64,000 bases of DNA from Cunninghamia lanceolata (GCA_027924645.1 BSBN01000829.1:310001-374000); one strand, 5' to 3'; shown: positions 23,325-36,126, numbered from the stretch's first letter. Translations and numbers: made by a program. Notes: a model not told the origin generated them from the letters alone.

Positions 23325-24767
23325 TTGAAGAAGGCTATTAATATTGTTAATGACACCCCATGGTGCATAATATGCCAGATGCCTCACACACAATCACAAT
23401 GTATGATTGCTCAATCTCTATATAATAATGATGTTGCCTGTGATGAATGCAATGAACCACATTGCATGGAATATGACAATGTCAATATGTTGTCTACAAA
23501 CAAGGAGTATCCTTCTCATGATGTTGATGCAAGCACAAATAATGAGGTTCAGGTCTGCCAGCAGTTTCCCTGTAATGAAGATGATGAGGATAATTATGCT
23601 TATGCTCAGGACTCACACATCTTCTTGAATAACTTGAGGAGACCTTCTAATGAAGAGATTAGAGCCCTCACAGCTACAGTAGTGGCTCAAGTCAAAAGAA
23701 ATTACAATCTCAGGGGTAAAGCTCAGGTAAGTAACTCACACCAACCAGAGAATACTTTTGCGAGCCAAACAGTGCATAGTTATAAAGGGACTGAACCACA
23801 AAAGAAAAAGTGGAGCAATAACAAGCAAAATTTTAAGCAAAAAATAGGTCATTATTCTCAAGGACTAGAAAATAGAATTCCCCAAGTTGAGAATCAAAAC
23901 AAAAATTTTCAGATCAAAGACGACAGCCAGGGAGCCACAAAAATTAAAGCTGGATCATACCAAGATAAAAATAAAACTGTAGATCAGGCTACAACTGTTA
24001 TACAAAATTATGCTCCATTTGACATAACTCAGGTCTTGTCCCAGGTAAAGGTCTTTGTTCCATTGATGGAGTTGATGAAAGTTGAGGAGTTCAGAAATAA
24101 AACATTGTCCCTGATTTTATGAGTACCCTGTCAAGCTAATCAGAATATTGAGACTTAGGGTAGGAAACAAGCTATGTGTATGGATGAGGATGAGACTCCT
24201 GAAGTATATCTGGGGGTGACCATGACAAAATGCCCTTCACAGGTTGAACCATTTTATGTCTCCCTTGTCATCAATGGAAAAGTGATTAAGAATTGTATGC
24301 TTGATTCAGGGGCATCAACAAATATCATGCCTCTGGCTATTATGCAGGAAGTTGGGTTAAAGATAGATAAATCATGTGGGAAATGCTATGGTATGGATGC
24401 TAGGGAAGTACCTGTCATTGGAATTATGAAAGATGTGGATTTCAAACTGGTAGCATATCCTGAAAAGACCTACAAAATGAATATAACAGTTGTTAATATC
24501 AAGCCACAGTATGGTATGTTGTTGTCAAGAAGATGGGCAACATTGATTGGTGGGAGTATGTAATTGGACTTGTCATATGCTATGATCCCTATGAATGGCA
24601 AGGATGTTAAATTGATTAGAGAAGAAAGGTCACTAGACACAGTTGAGGATCAAGAGTCTGAGGAGCACATATGTTTTGTGAATACTGACTATGATAATTT
24701 CAGGGTTGTCTCAGATGATCAAGGGGGTAAAGGGAGAGATATACTCATTCAGGAGCTTGACCAATAG
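23325..24767 (+). pseudogene. pol: Nucleocapsid-like knuckle, linker and aspartic protease
   Basis: A CCHC-type knuckle CIICQMPHTQSQC lies at 23360-23400, with Pro where Gly is usual. It is followed by an acidic then a Lys/Gln-rich linker. The protease is at 24174-24562: FYVSLVINGKVIKNCMLDSG with active site DSGA, then the GMLLSRRWA motif. Stops TGA at 24120-24122 and TAA at 24562-24564 interrupt it. All pieces keep the gag frame. Confidence 0.8.
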
Positions 24768-24779
24768 GGTCTATGGACC

Positions 24780-25160
24780 ATGTGTTTTGATGGAACTTGT
24801 TCGAAGGAAGGCTCTGGTGCTGGAGTCGTGTTTCTGTCTCCAGCTGGTAAGCTTCTAAATTTCTCTTTCTTGCTGAAGTTTACTTGTACAAATAACATTG
24901 TAGAGTATGAAGCTCTGTTATTAGGATTGAATGTTGCTTTAAAGCATGGGATCAAGATGCTCAAAGTATTTGGGGATTCAGAATTAGTTGTTTCCCAAGT
25001 TAGAGACAAGTATGCATCAAAGAATAAGAGATTAAAACAGTATAAGCATGCTATTTGGGATACAATTGAATTGTTTGATGCCTTTTCCATAAATTAGATT
25101 GAGAGATCAAAAAATGTCAGGGTAGATTTTCTAGCTAATGTAGCCATAAGGCCAGATGAC
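24780..25160 (+). pseudogene. Extra (archaeal-type) RNase H between protease and RT
   Basis: The fold signature is readable: MCFDGTCSKEGSGAG (first Asp), NNIVEYEALLLGL (Glu), KVFGDSELVVSQV (second Asp), and, after a TAG at 25095-25097, VRVDFLANVA (final Asp). Tat-lineage plant elements are known to have gained such an additional RNase H. Here it lies before RT, while the ordinary Ty3 RNase H is present after RT (26510-26960). It may compensate for a weakened retroviral-type enzyme. Confidence 0.85.
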
Positions 25161-25439
25161 ATCACTCTGTCAGATGTTACAAATGTTGAAGTCAAACTTA
25201 GACCTGCAATACCAAATAACGTATGTAGTTGGCAGGTGTTTGATGATGACAAAGATTTTTTGAGATTTCTACATTGCATTGATGAATATGAGAACCAGGA
25301 AGTGGATTTTCATAATTTTGTAAAAGTTGTGGATGGGAAAGAAACTCTCTTAGGGAAGGAGGTAATTCAACTCAAGACAAATAAAATCCCTAGAGGGCTG
25401 GTTGCTTTAGAGAAGAGCATTTGACAATAGGGACCAATT

Positions 25440-26500
25440 TGTTACAAAGGCATCTCCAACAAATAAGAATGATTTGGAGGAGATAAATTTGGGGACATCT
25501 CATGCCCCCAAAAGGGTATATATTGGCAAACAACTCAGGCCACATATTAGAACTATGCTAATTACATTACTAAGAAAGTATAAGCATGTCTTTGCCTAGT
25601 CATATGAGGACCTGAAAGCTTATTGAGAGGATTTATTCTAGCATGAAATCCCTTTGAAGCCTGGAGCTAAACCATTTATACAAAAACAAAGACCTATCAA
25701 CCCAACTTTAGCTCCAAAAATGCAAGAGCTTATGAAGCTTAGGGAGGCTGGAATAATTATGCCCATTAGACACTCAACTTGGGTGTCCAACCTTGTCCCA
25801 GTCAGAAAGAAAAATGGTGACATAAGACTTTGTGTGGACTTTAGAAATCTAAATATATCTTCTTTGAAGGACAATTATCCATTGCCAAACATGGAAGCCA
25901 TGTTGTAGAAGGTGACTGGCTGTGAACTTTTATCCATGATGGATGGATTTTCAGGGTACAATCAAGTGAAAGTAAAAGAATCAGAACAATTCAAGACTGC
26001 TTTCACCACCCCATGGGGGACCTATGTATATGTGAGAATGCCATTTGGACTGACAAATGCAGGTGCTACATTTCAGAGGGCTATGGATGTTTCTTTTGCA
26101 GGATTGATTGACTCAATCCTAGCTATATATCAGGATGACTTGACAGCTTATTCAAAAAAGAGGGAGCAACATTGTATGCACTTAGAGCAGATCTTTATTA
26201 GAGCATTGGAATATGGCATCTCACTCAACTCGAAGAAATGTGCTTTTGGGGTAGTGGAAGGAAAATTGCTTGGACACATTATTTCCAACGATGGAGTCAG
26301 GATTGATCCTGAAAGGGTGGCTGCAATTGACAAAATTCAAATCCCAAGAATAATCAAAGGTATTCAGTCCTTCTTTGGGCAAATTAATTTTGTTAGAAGA
26401 TTTGTTCCTAACTTTGCAGAGACCACCAAAGATATTTCTAAAATGTTGAAGAAAGGTGCAACTGTCAAATGGGAAGATGAAGCAACTAAGTCATTTCAGA
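25440..26500 (+). pseudogene. pol: Tat-like reverse transcriptase
   Basis: Motifs in order: RHSTWVSNLVPVRKKNGDIR at about 25767-25826, CVDFRNLN, MMDGFSGYNQ, TPWGTYVYVRMPFGLTNAGA, and the active-site YQDD at 26128-26139 with both Asp intact, then LGHIISNDGVRIDPER. There is a frame change near 25424-25640. Stops at 25599 (TAG), 25626 (TGA), 25640 (TAG) and 25906-25908 (TAG) lie at expected Trp, Arg and Gln codons. It copies element RNA into cDNA. Confidence 0.9.
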
Positions 26501-27015
26501 ACATTAAAGAGGCCATAAAGATGGCTCCTGTGCTAAAATCTCCTGATTTTTCTAAGCCATTTGAGCTGTTCTCATTTGCTTCTTTCCATACTATTGCTGC
26601 ATGTTTATTGCAGAAGAATGAAGAAGGTTTTGAACAACCTATAGCTTTCTTTAGCATGTCATTGCAGGCTACTAAATTGAAGTATGACATCATGGAAAAG
26701 CAAGCATATGCACTGGTTAGAGCAGTCAAGAGCTTCAGGCCATATTTAGTGGGCTCTCAGATAGTTGCCTATGTGCCTCATGCAGCAGTCAAAGATATCT
26801 TTACTCAGCAGGAGGTAACTGGAAGAAGATGCAGATGGATAAATAAATTGCAAGAGTTCAACATTGAAGTACAGATCACAAAATTGCTAAGAGGACAAGG
26901 TTTGGCAAAATTGATGACACAGTCAAATCTAGAGGCATGCCAAGTGAATGTAGTGCATAATGAAGTTATAAATATGTCAGAATCTGAATGGTATAAGGAC
27001 ATAGTACATTATTTG
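26500..27015 (+). pseudogene. pol: Ty3-type RNase H, catalytically eroded
   Basis: The Tat/Ogre-like pattern is clear (PDFSKPFELFSFASFHTIAA, QPIAFFSMSLQ, EKQAYALVRAVKSFRPYL). However, the usual catalytic Asp region around FASFHT lacks an obvious Asp, and YTDH-type text is replaced by YVPHAAVK. Such loss is common in Tat elements that carry the extra RNase H. The segment ends at TAG 27016-27018. Confidence 0.8.
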
Positions 27016-27018
27016 TAG

Positions 27019-28244
27019 AATTTGAACTGTCCTTCCCATTTCAATGATAATCAGAAGAGGACCTTGAAGCTACATGCTATTAAATACATCATTGTTCAAG
27101 GAGAGCTATATTGGAAAAATCTTGATGGTGTATTACTCAGGTGTATAGATGAAAATTAGGCCAGGAATATTCTAAGTGACATGCACAATGGAGTGTGTGG
27201 TGGACATTATACTACCCAAGGAACAACCCACAAAATTCTTAGAGCAGGCTACTGGTGGCCAACTCTTTTCTCAGATGCACAAAGAATGATAAGAAAATGT
27301 GATCCTTGTCAGAGGTTCTCAGGAAAGCTAAAATATGAAGGTGTGTTGCCCCCTAGGACTATAAGTGTAGAAGCTCCATTTCAGCAATAGGGAATTAATT
27401 TTATAGGGGAAATCTCAGAAAAATCAAGTGGACATAGCTGGATTTTGGTTGCTACTTATTACTTCACCAAATGGATTGAAGCCATTCCAACTAAAAAAGC
27501 TACAAGCAAAGTGGTGATGGATTTCATTCTAGAAAATATTGTTATCAGATTTGGAGTACTAGCCAAAGTGATCACAGATAATGCAATGTGCTTCAGGTCT
27601 GGTGAATTTATTGATTTTTGCAACAATTATGGAATAAATTTGTTACATGCATCACCATATCATCCACATAGAAATGGTCAAGCAGAGTCGACAAACAAAA
27701 AGCCTCATGAAAATTTTCAAAAGGATGGTAGGCAAAAACAAGAGGGCTTGGGATTCAAAGCTGAAAATGGCATTGTGGGTTGACAGAGTAACAGTGAAGA
27801 AAGCTACTGGAAGGTCACCTTTTGGACTAGTGTATGGTGCGGAAATTAAATTGCCTATGAACAAACTCCTACCAGTTTATAAATTCATACAAAGAAAATG
27901 AGGAGGAGACTGAGGACTCAATGACTGAAAGAATAAATCAACTGGTTGCACTAGATGAAATGAGAAGGGAGGCACAGAAAACAAACATCAAGAGACAGCA
28001 AAAGGTAAAATATCTGTTTGATAAAAGGGCTACAGAAAGAAAGTTTTAGATAGGTGATTTGGTCCTTGTATGGAATGCAAGGAACCAGGATAAGGGCAAG
28101 CACGGTAAATTTGAGCCCTTATGGGTAGGCCCGTACCAAATCAGCGACACTCATGGAGAAGATTCATATTTTCTCTAGACCCTAAGTGGTGAATTACTGG
28201 AATTGCCTGTGCATGGTCAGTTCCTGAAACTCTACTTCTCATAA
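27019..28244 (+). pseudogene. pol: Tat-like integrase
   Basis: The HHCC zinc region is at 27181-27330 (HNGVCGGHYTTQGTTHKIL, then KCDPCQRF). In the core the first catalytic Asp has become Asn (GINFIGE near 27390), while ITDNAMCF and GQAEST are kept. A TAG at 27388-27390 replaces Trp, and frameshifts occur near 27700 and 27895. The C-terminal GDLVLVWNARN domain follows, and the frame ends at TAA 28242-28244 about 160 nt before the 3' LTR. Confidence 0.85.
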
Positions 28245-28402
28245 ATGGGTAACTTATGTGCACACTGTAAACTGGATGTAAATATTTTGTATATGCCTTG
28301 TATAGTCGGTCATGTTTTGAGTTCAGTGTTTTGTCTAGTTTGCCCCGAAGTAGCTTGGTTCTCATTGCAGTCTTGTGTCTGCACATCCCTAGTCAGAGCC
28401 AC

Positions 28403-31071
28403 TGGTGGTGCTCACTTAGGGTTAGGGTTCTAAAATTGAGTTTGCAGGCTTCTATTTTATCCCTTCAAACCCTTAGTGCCTTAGGTTAAATTGTTCCTCG
28501 ACCCACATGCAATGTTTTACCACTTGTTCCTGTCGTACTTAAGTAAAATGCTGGGTTTTTGTATGTGCAAGTGCACTTGTTCCTGTCGTACTTAAGTAAA
28601 ATGCTAGGTTTTTGTATGTACAAGTGCAAATGTGTGTTGGCAGGCTCAAAAATGCATATCGGCTCTCAAAAATGGTAAAAAAAAAATTGGTTATATGCAT
28701 TTCGGGATGCATATCGAGTTTCCATATACAAGGGGGAATCTATCATAGATTCCCAGGAATATTCTACAGTTGTATATCGGGCTTGCTTGCATATTTGTGT
28801 TGTATGTTTGAACATACAATGGCTACATACATTAGAAAACATACAATGAAAAGATGCATTGGCGGCATCCAAGGAGGTTTCTGTGCTGAATGTATATTGG
28901 GTTCACTATAGCTGATGCATATGGAAATATATAATGGAAAATATACAAGGCGCAGACATGCATTCACTATAGTGCAATGTATCATTGGCTGATGCATATG
29001 CAAGGAAGGAATGTGCAAGGGGCCGATATACAAAGTAGTGGGGCCCGTGGATATACAAAGCCGATTGTACATCAGAAATATGCAAGAGGCATATACAAGG
29101 AAAAAGTTGCGTGCAATGGAGAAAGACAAAGGGTCGGGCCCACCAATTGTATACAAAGGTAATTGTATGCTGGCACATGCAATCAAATATGCAAGGCCTG
29201 GACTTGATGGATATTGCATTCTGGTTAATAAAAGGTTTAGGTCTGGATTGTATATTTCATTTTGTATATCCGCATTGTATGTTTGTAATATACAGGCGCA
29301 TATATACAAGGCCTGGATGTGAAGGGAGAATGTAATACGCTTCATGGAGGTTTGGAATCTGTGGATTGCATGTATGTTGGGTTTGTATATGTAATATACA
29401 ACCCGATATACCAAGAAAAGACATGCAATTTGGACCCAAAGGAAGAATCAAATTCAGCAAATTCATGGCAGGCATCTGCCTTGTATGTATATTGTGCTCG
29501 TATGTGCGCAACATACAAAGTGATAGATGCAAAATGGAGATACAGTCTGAACTCGATGGAGTTTTCAAGCTGCTTCATACAAATTTGGGGTCCGCCTTGT
29601 ATATAAGATGCTCATATATGCATTTGCATATACGAAAGTGGTAAAGGTAAAACAGAAGCGGGAAAAGTCAGCGATGACAAGGAAGCATCTACGTGGCACA
29701 TTCTCATTGCCCAGTGACTTGCCTGTTTGTTTTGAACCGTAGATTTGGGAGGTGCAAAGAAAGATCGATAGTTGTGTTCAAATGTTCGATGGCAAGGGTT
29801 TTCCCATGCATATGCAATGGCATTCTTGGCGAGAAAATCATTTATGCATCTGTTGCTTCGTTTCCACGGTAGCTGCAAGTTGGTATGCCATTAATGGCAA
29901 GATTGCAGACAGGTATGGGCCGAAGGGACATGTTAGCTACCACCTTCAAGTGGAAAGTCTTCTAGTGGTGGCACAGGGCTCAAGTTCAACTACCCCTCAC
30001 CCTTCTTCTACTTCTTCCCGTTTTATCTTCTGCTACATTGATTGATTTAGGCGCCATTCTTGGTGCATTGTAATTGGCAGAATGTTGATTTGACTTTTGT
30101 ACGGTTCTATTGAGGGCACACTGGGAGTATAGATGAGGTGTGTGCCTCATTGTTTTGTGGTTGAAAATTGGACAAATTTTGGTGCTGTAATACAATACAA
30201 CTTCGTTGGTGACTCTATTTTGGGTGCCTTGTGAGTTTATGAGTTGTATGTTGTATGTTTTATGCATAGAATTCATCAGTTTCATGTTAATTTAAATGAG
30301 TAATGCTTCATTGCATGTATTTTGTTATTTGTCTCCAAATTGAATGTGTTCTTCTTCTGAATCTGAATAGCTAAGGGGTGTTAGAGATTCTAGAATATGG
30401 GTTTCCTATATTGAATGCTTAATCTTTTACTTCTGCTCAAGGGGTAGATTGAATGTTTTGGGTTAAGTATTGAGAAGAATACATTGCAGTAAGGATGTTT
30501 GTAAGCAGAAATAACTAAATACTTTGTCTTGGGTATTGTCTGTAAAGTAGACATTGCAAAATCCCCTTGAAATATGATTATTGTTTTAAGTCTGTGATAA
30601 ACACTCACATATATATGTCTATTGACTCTGAGCCCTGGATAGGCACCAATCTAGTCTTGTATTTTTGTTGCATCCCAAATTCCCAGTCTTGCATCCAAAC
30701 ATAAAATCAAACTCAAACTTCAAATACAAACCTTTAGGACATTAGAAGTAGTTTAAGATCAAAATCCTCTACCTCCCAACTGAGTATAGGCCCAAAGCTA
30801 GCCCCTTTGCACTTATTTTACAATTTTGGTCTGCATAAAAGAGGATTCATCTGCTTTGTATCAGCATCCCAGTCAGTTCATAGTCACATTTCATGGATGT
30901 TGAATAGGGAATACCCCCCTTGGTTCTGTAGAGCCTAAAGAAGAAGAGGAGATATCTATAGAGTCTATCTCTTGTACTGTTGGCCCCTGGCCTGGAAATC
31001 CTATTGAGCAATGATGGCTACCTTGTAGGGATAACTGGGAATAAGCATCCAGTCTGGGAAAAGCACCAACA
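28403..31071 (+). repeat. 3' LTR of nested Tat-like element
   Basis: It runs from TGGTGGTGCTCAC to AAAGCACCAACA (2669 bp), preceded by GTCAGAGCCAC. It is about 50 bp longer than the 5' LTR because of a 53-bp tandem duplication at 28521-28626. Confidence 0.9.
28521..28626 (+). repeat. 53-bp tandem duplication private to the 3' LTR
   Basis: Two units (28521-28573 and 28574-28626), each starting CACTTGTTCCTGTCGTACTT. The 5' LTR has one unit at about 19181-19233, so the duplication arose after insertion. Confidence 0.9.
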
Positions 31072-31268
31072 ATCATCATCATATCTTTTACATCATCATT
31101 ATCATATCCTACATCATCATAATCATCATATCTTCTACATCTTTCCATCATCATTTTATCTTCACACTATCCCATCCTTTTCTTCTATCCATACCTCATC
31201 TTCTTTGAAATGATGTTACTCAACATAAATCTCATCATCTTGAACATCATCTAAAAGAGGGGCAAAAT
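31072..31268 (+). mobile_element. G-poor element, internal region, right part
   Basis: It begins with the ATCAT duplication and ATC-rich text and continues the G-poor composition seen up to 19060. It ends in AAGAGGGGCAAAA, a likely polypurine tract directly before the LTR start at 31269. Confidence 0.75.
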
Positions 31269-32156
31269 GTAGACACCAAAAATTGTCTATTTCATAACAT
31301 TACCTAATCATACCTAACCTTGTAAAACATCTTGTATTATTTACCCTAGGTCATTACATTATCCCATTTATCCCACTTACATTATCCCACTTGATCACCT
31401 TTCCAATTAATTAAATAAACCTCTTTATTTAATTAATCCCTCTTCACATGTCCCACAAACAATTTAAATTACATATTAAATCAAATCCCTCATTATGACA
31501 TGTGTCACATGACTACAACTCTTCTCATGCACACATAATTTAAATAATTTTATTATTTAAATTATGAGATTCTCACTCACATCCTATTTTTAGCCCCGCT
31601 TATTTGTGCGTCATAAAGCATTTTCTATTCAAAATAAATAAAAGAATCCCACTTATCCCCTCACATCCTAATTATAGCCTCATGTCATAACCTACTAAAT
31701 GTGTGTCATAAAGCATAAAATCAACTTTTAATCCTAGCCATACACATCATCCATTTGACTTTTAATCTTGGCCATCAAATCAAACCAGCCCCATTCTATA
31801 AATATGGCCTCTCACAAGCCATTTGAGATCCATCTTCTTCTAGTATCCTCACTCTGTCAAAATTCTTCCAACCTCTCATCTATCTATCTATCTTCTTCTA
31901 TCATCTTCATCTTAGTGTTATGCTATTGATTTGAGCAACCAACATACATTCCAACAATCAACACCTTCAAAATCTTGCATTCTCATGCGAGGTGGAGAAG
32001 AGAAATGGAGGTCAATCAAGAAGAGCATGGAGATTTTGGTTTGCATGTGTGCTTATTATTTTGATTTTCATATTGTCTTGTTCTCTATTGTGCATTGTTA
32101 GGGTTTATCATTATTTATACATTTACCCTTGATTTGTAATTTTTACCCTAACTACA
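31269..32156 (+). repeat. 3' LTR of the G-poor element
   Basis: It begins TGTAGACACCAAAAATTGTC after a purine tract and probably ends CCCTAACTACA near 32156 (about 888 bp). TATAAATA at 31797-31804 is a good TATA box. The start is well supported; the end is chosen from the CA dinucleotide because no partner LTR is visible. Confidence 0.7.
31797..31804 (+). promoter_or_regulatory. TATA box of the G-poor element LTR
   Basis: TATAAATA is set in C-rich flanks (CCCCATTC before, TGGCC after), a typical plant core promoter context inside the LTR. Confidence 0.7.
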
Positions 32157-32620
32157 CCCACATTTGGGTGAGAATGGTTGTTAAGGTTTTGCTAGAATAT
32201 GGACTAGCATTCTCTAATGAAGATCTAATATGAACTATACTCTCCAAAATTTTCTCACAATTAAATCTATAAACCCCCATTGTTTGAGGATCTTGTAAAA
32301 TTGACCTCAATCTAGTAATCTTGGTATTTGTATGGCCAAATATTGAATCCATATCTAGGGCTATCACATAAATACATACATAAATATAAGTTTGTGAGAA
32401 GGAACATGAGATTCACTTGATAACATAAAAGTAAAGACATAAATCTTTGAAAATAGTTCAGATCTAGATAGCTAGAACTCACATAGATGTACATCCTAAA
32501 TGATCATATTTTAAACTTTAACACACTTTATCTTTAGCACACTTTCTCTATAACATTTAATGCTACACACTTTTACACATAATCTAATTTATGATTAATC
32601 AAGAAATATAAAGCACTTTA

Positions 32621-32803
32621 ACTTGAGTGTACACATGAACTATATTGGACTCCTACGCTTTCCATTCCTATGCAAGAGCACGTTTTATGTACATGACTAA
32701 TGGCTATTTAATTTTCTTAAATCCTCAGGTTGACAAGGATGTGATGAAAGCAAAAGGAAAATCATTTTACTAGACAACATTTGATATAGATCAGATAGTG
32801 ACT
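32621..32803 (+). repeat. 183-bp direct repeat, copy 1, exon-like
   Basis: It pairs with 33061-33243 (same length, no gap by eye, roughly 10 substitutions). The second half reads as an intron end (TTTTCTTAAATCCTCAG) followed by an open frame VDKDVMKAKGKSFY, then a TAG where copy 2 has CAG. It may be a fragment of a captured host gene. Confidence 0.75.
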
Positions 32804-33060
32804 GGCATAGAATTTGAGAACACTTGCATGTAAATTATGAACTTGTGATCAACTAGAATATATTTAATCCTTTTAAACATATAGAAAACATGATTTTGAA
32901 ACCAAACTTTGGTCATTTCAAAAAGAGGTACATCATAGGAAAATTGAAGTGAAAAACTAAAGAATGGTTGCTCAATAAGGTGGTTCACAAGGGCGCACAA
33001 CATTATAGATAGGATAAAAAATAGAATAAGATCTAGGTGTAGATTAGATAACATTCTCTA

Positions 33061-33243
33061 ACTTGAGTGTACACGTGAACTATATTAAACTCATACTCTT
33101 TCCATTCCTATACAAGAGCATGTTTTATGTACATGACTAATGGCTATTTAATTTTCTTAAATCCACAGGTTGACAAAGATGTGATGAAAGCAGCGGGAAA
33201 ATTATTTTACCAGACAACATTTGATATAGATCAGATAGTGACT
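33061..33243 (+). repeat. 183-bp direct repeat, copy 2, exon-like
   Basis: Same layout as copy 1 with an intact frame: acceptor-like CTTAAATCCACAG, then VDKDVMKAAGKLFYQTTFD. I do not recognise the protein. The 257 bp between the copies hold nothing recognisable. Confidence 0.75.
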
Positions 33244-33939
33244 ACACAGAATTTAACCTAAGAAGTTTGGTAAGGATGATTGATGCTTGATTATAGTCAT
33301 CATTGATTAAGGAATTTGATCTTTAAATTAATAGATATCTAAAGGAAAGTATCATTTTTGAAAAAACCTACAAAAGATTTCATATACACTTTCTTCCCCT
33401 AGACTTGTCAAAATCCCTATGCTATAATGAATTATATTTATTTTTCATAGATGTGCAAGAGATAGAAGGGTCTCCTATGGCAATAAGAAGCAATTAAATT
33501 GAATATATTATGTTTATTAGGGCATACTATCTTGATTGTGTAGTTACACAACCTAATGTTATCTTCTACTCAAAATTTATTAAAGGACATATGTCTATTT
33601 GTGGCAAAAAAGGAGATTTGTGAATTCCATGGTTGACAACATTATAAAAGATTTAGCTATTGTATCCATTACTTGAAAATTATTTAGAATTTATCTATTT
33701 CCCCATGGACTCCCAATTTAGGGATCAAATCCATGTGTTTTATAACAAGCTTTACAACAACAAAAATACTAAGTTTGTATAATGAAATTTTTAACTATAT
33801 ACTCTTGTATAGTTGACTAAACTAGTTCAAACTTAAGGTATACTAATCTCTAATGTAAAATTAACATATATTCAAACAACACCTGGTAAAGGGTTGATAG
33901 ATGGTAAGAATAAGAGAAAAGAAAGTAAAAGAAAAAAGC

Positions 33940-34370
33940 TAGTTAGTGGAGTGAACCTAAATTTTAATGTTGCTTGTAAAGGCAACCCTAGTCTATTAGG
34001 AGCCAATTTTTTTCAAAGATTTAATAATGGGAGATTTATTCTTAGAGGCTCATAATTTATTGGGAACAAAACCAATAGCTATGCATGTAATGGATTACCC
34101 TCTTTATAGGCATTCAGGCCTCCTTCAAAGATGACTTTAGAGAAATTAAATTTGAAGGTGATTCACAAATAGTTGTTATTAAATTGTTAATAAATGATTT
34201 CATCTAACCTGGTACCTCAAAGTGGTTCTAGAATGAATATTAATATGGAAAGATAAATTTAGCTCCTTTAAAATTTCACATTGTTTTACTAAGCAAAATA
34301 GAGTAATTAATTTTCTAGATAACCAAGGAGAGTTACAAACCTTTTTCTTACTAGCCAAAAATGTTTAGGG
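33940..34370 (+). pseudogene. Fossil RNase H-like domain of a plant LINE (RVT_3 type)
   Basis: The pieces read GVNLNFNVACKGNPS (strand 1; the catalytic Asp of the usual NFDGA is replaced), then NNGRFILRGS, a TAA stop and GNKTNS. A change of frame gives EIKFEGDSQIVV (second catalytic Asp), and near 34290-34340 NRVINFLDNQG corresponds to the usual NxxADxLAN. The order and spacing match the RNase H domain that ends many plant L1-type LINEs. No RT is recognisable upstream, so this is a degraded 3' remnant. Confidence 0.65.
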
Positions 34371-36126
34371 ATTAATGATTGGGAGAATTTATGTGAAATA
34401 ATAAGGAGGAATGTAAATGAGATATGTTTTTTCATCATGATGTTTTATTTGTGATAGAGGTTGGTTAGTAGTAATATGTTGTTCTCAAAATTAGCTACGC
34501 TCGTTTTTGTAGACAATCCCTACGAAACTTGTCCATCTCATAGCCTACACTCTAAGTTCACAAATCAAGACAAGTACTCTTGCTCTCGTACGAAGTCATC
34601 TAACATCCTAGAAGAGTTTGCGACATTTCCTTATGACGATTCCTCAAAAATCGTAAAGCTTGTTTTGGTCATAAGCTCGCCAAAATATCAATTATTGAAT
34701 ATTTTGGGGTGTTGGAAAAGTTTTTATTATTACATGCAATAGCGGTCCAAATAACCGCTATTACATGTGTTTTGGTTGTTTTGTGTGTAGAGTCGGATCT
34801 TTTTTCCGCTTTCACATATATTACTAAAATTTTCTTTTAACATGCACAAGCGGTCCGAACCTCCACTCATGCATGTCCCTTGACCTATTAACATGTAATA
34901 GCTGTATTATTCACCGCTTGCACATATTTTAAGTCATTTTCTTTTTACATGCTCAAATGGTCTTTTCCCCCACCCGTGCATGTTGACCGCCTAATGTAGT
35001 GACGTTGAAATCCACCGCTCATATAAAATCTTGACGAATTGCTCAACTTGAAGTTGCATTAATGGCACTCGTGCCATGTTTTAATATAGACATTGAAACC
35101 TATTTAATTGCTTTTGATTCATTTTGTTTCTTTATTTTTCATTACCAAGCCTTCTAATCAGCCAGTAAACCTCTTTGAGATCTTTTGATCATGACGACTG
35201 CGGATTCAAGTGCATTTCGTCATTTTTGCATAAACTAGGGTTTCGAGTTGGCCTTTCTAAGTAAGCCTTCATTTTTTATTTTTCTTTCATTTTCCTATTT
35301 GAAAGTAAGGTATGACTAGTATTATTGTCATTTATTATCGTTTCGTTAAGGTTTTTTGACAAAATTCATAGTTTTGTTTTTGTAGTTAGTTGAATGTTGT
35401 ATTTTCACCATTTCTTTATTTGAGTAGTGGCAGAGTCGTCATACCCTACTTCACCGTCATGTTAAACTTTGGTTGAAGTTTCCTTCATGCGGAAGAGGTA
35501 TTTCATGCCACTCTCACATGAACCTTACGTTAAACCTTCACGTGTATTGTCAGAGTTTTCCTCCACCATCACATCTTTACATATGTGTTGTCTTTCCCAC
35601 ATGTAAGGGTGGTTAAAATTGCCAACCTTACATAACCCTTATGCAAACCTTCTAACGTACGATAGCGGTCAAAACTCCAGCTCATACACATAGTTTGGAG
35701 TTTGTGAAAATACCTACAGTAGCAGTCAATTTGACCGACAATCCATTCAAACTTGCAACGGTGGGCCTTTTCACTACCCATACATTAAAATCTCACTTTT
35801 CCCACATGCAAGGGCAGGCCTTTTCGCTGCCCTGACATGAGATAAACCTTCTCACATGAAGGAGCAGTCATTTTGACCATCCATGCATGAATTTCTACAA
35901 AAAATTCCTAACACTAAGAAATTCCTGTAAATTATGCCTTTAGCCCGCTTTGCCCAATTTTTTGACTTGCGCACGCTTAAGCCCTTTCATGCTTTCCTAT
36001 CCATGATCATCGAATCGCAGTTATCCCAGTTTATCCATTTTTCCCCTAACTAAGAGATCATGGCCTTTTGCAGTTCTCAACAAGCGTCCGTGGTAGATAT
36101 TTCTTCCAGAGTTCTCTCCAGAGCTG

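Larger units (their letters stand above)
19061..31071 (+). mobile_element. Tat-like Ty3/gypsy element, 12.0 kb, nested in the G-poor element
   Basis: Its LTRs are at 19061-21679 and 28403-31071, with an Arg-type PBS, a single-frame gag-pol, and ATCAT on both sides. Domain order is gag, protease, extra RNase H, RT, RNase H, integrase. By eye the LTR pair differs at roughly 4-8 percent of sites in sampled stretches, so the insertion is not recent. The flanks join into one G-poor element when it is removed. Confidence 0.9.

Noticed and set aside
31072..31135. ATC-rich tract as a CRISPR-like or regulatory repeat
   Set aside because: Simple degenerate microsatellite in a plant retroelement; no spacers or regular units.
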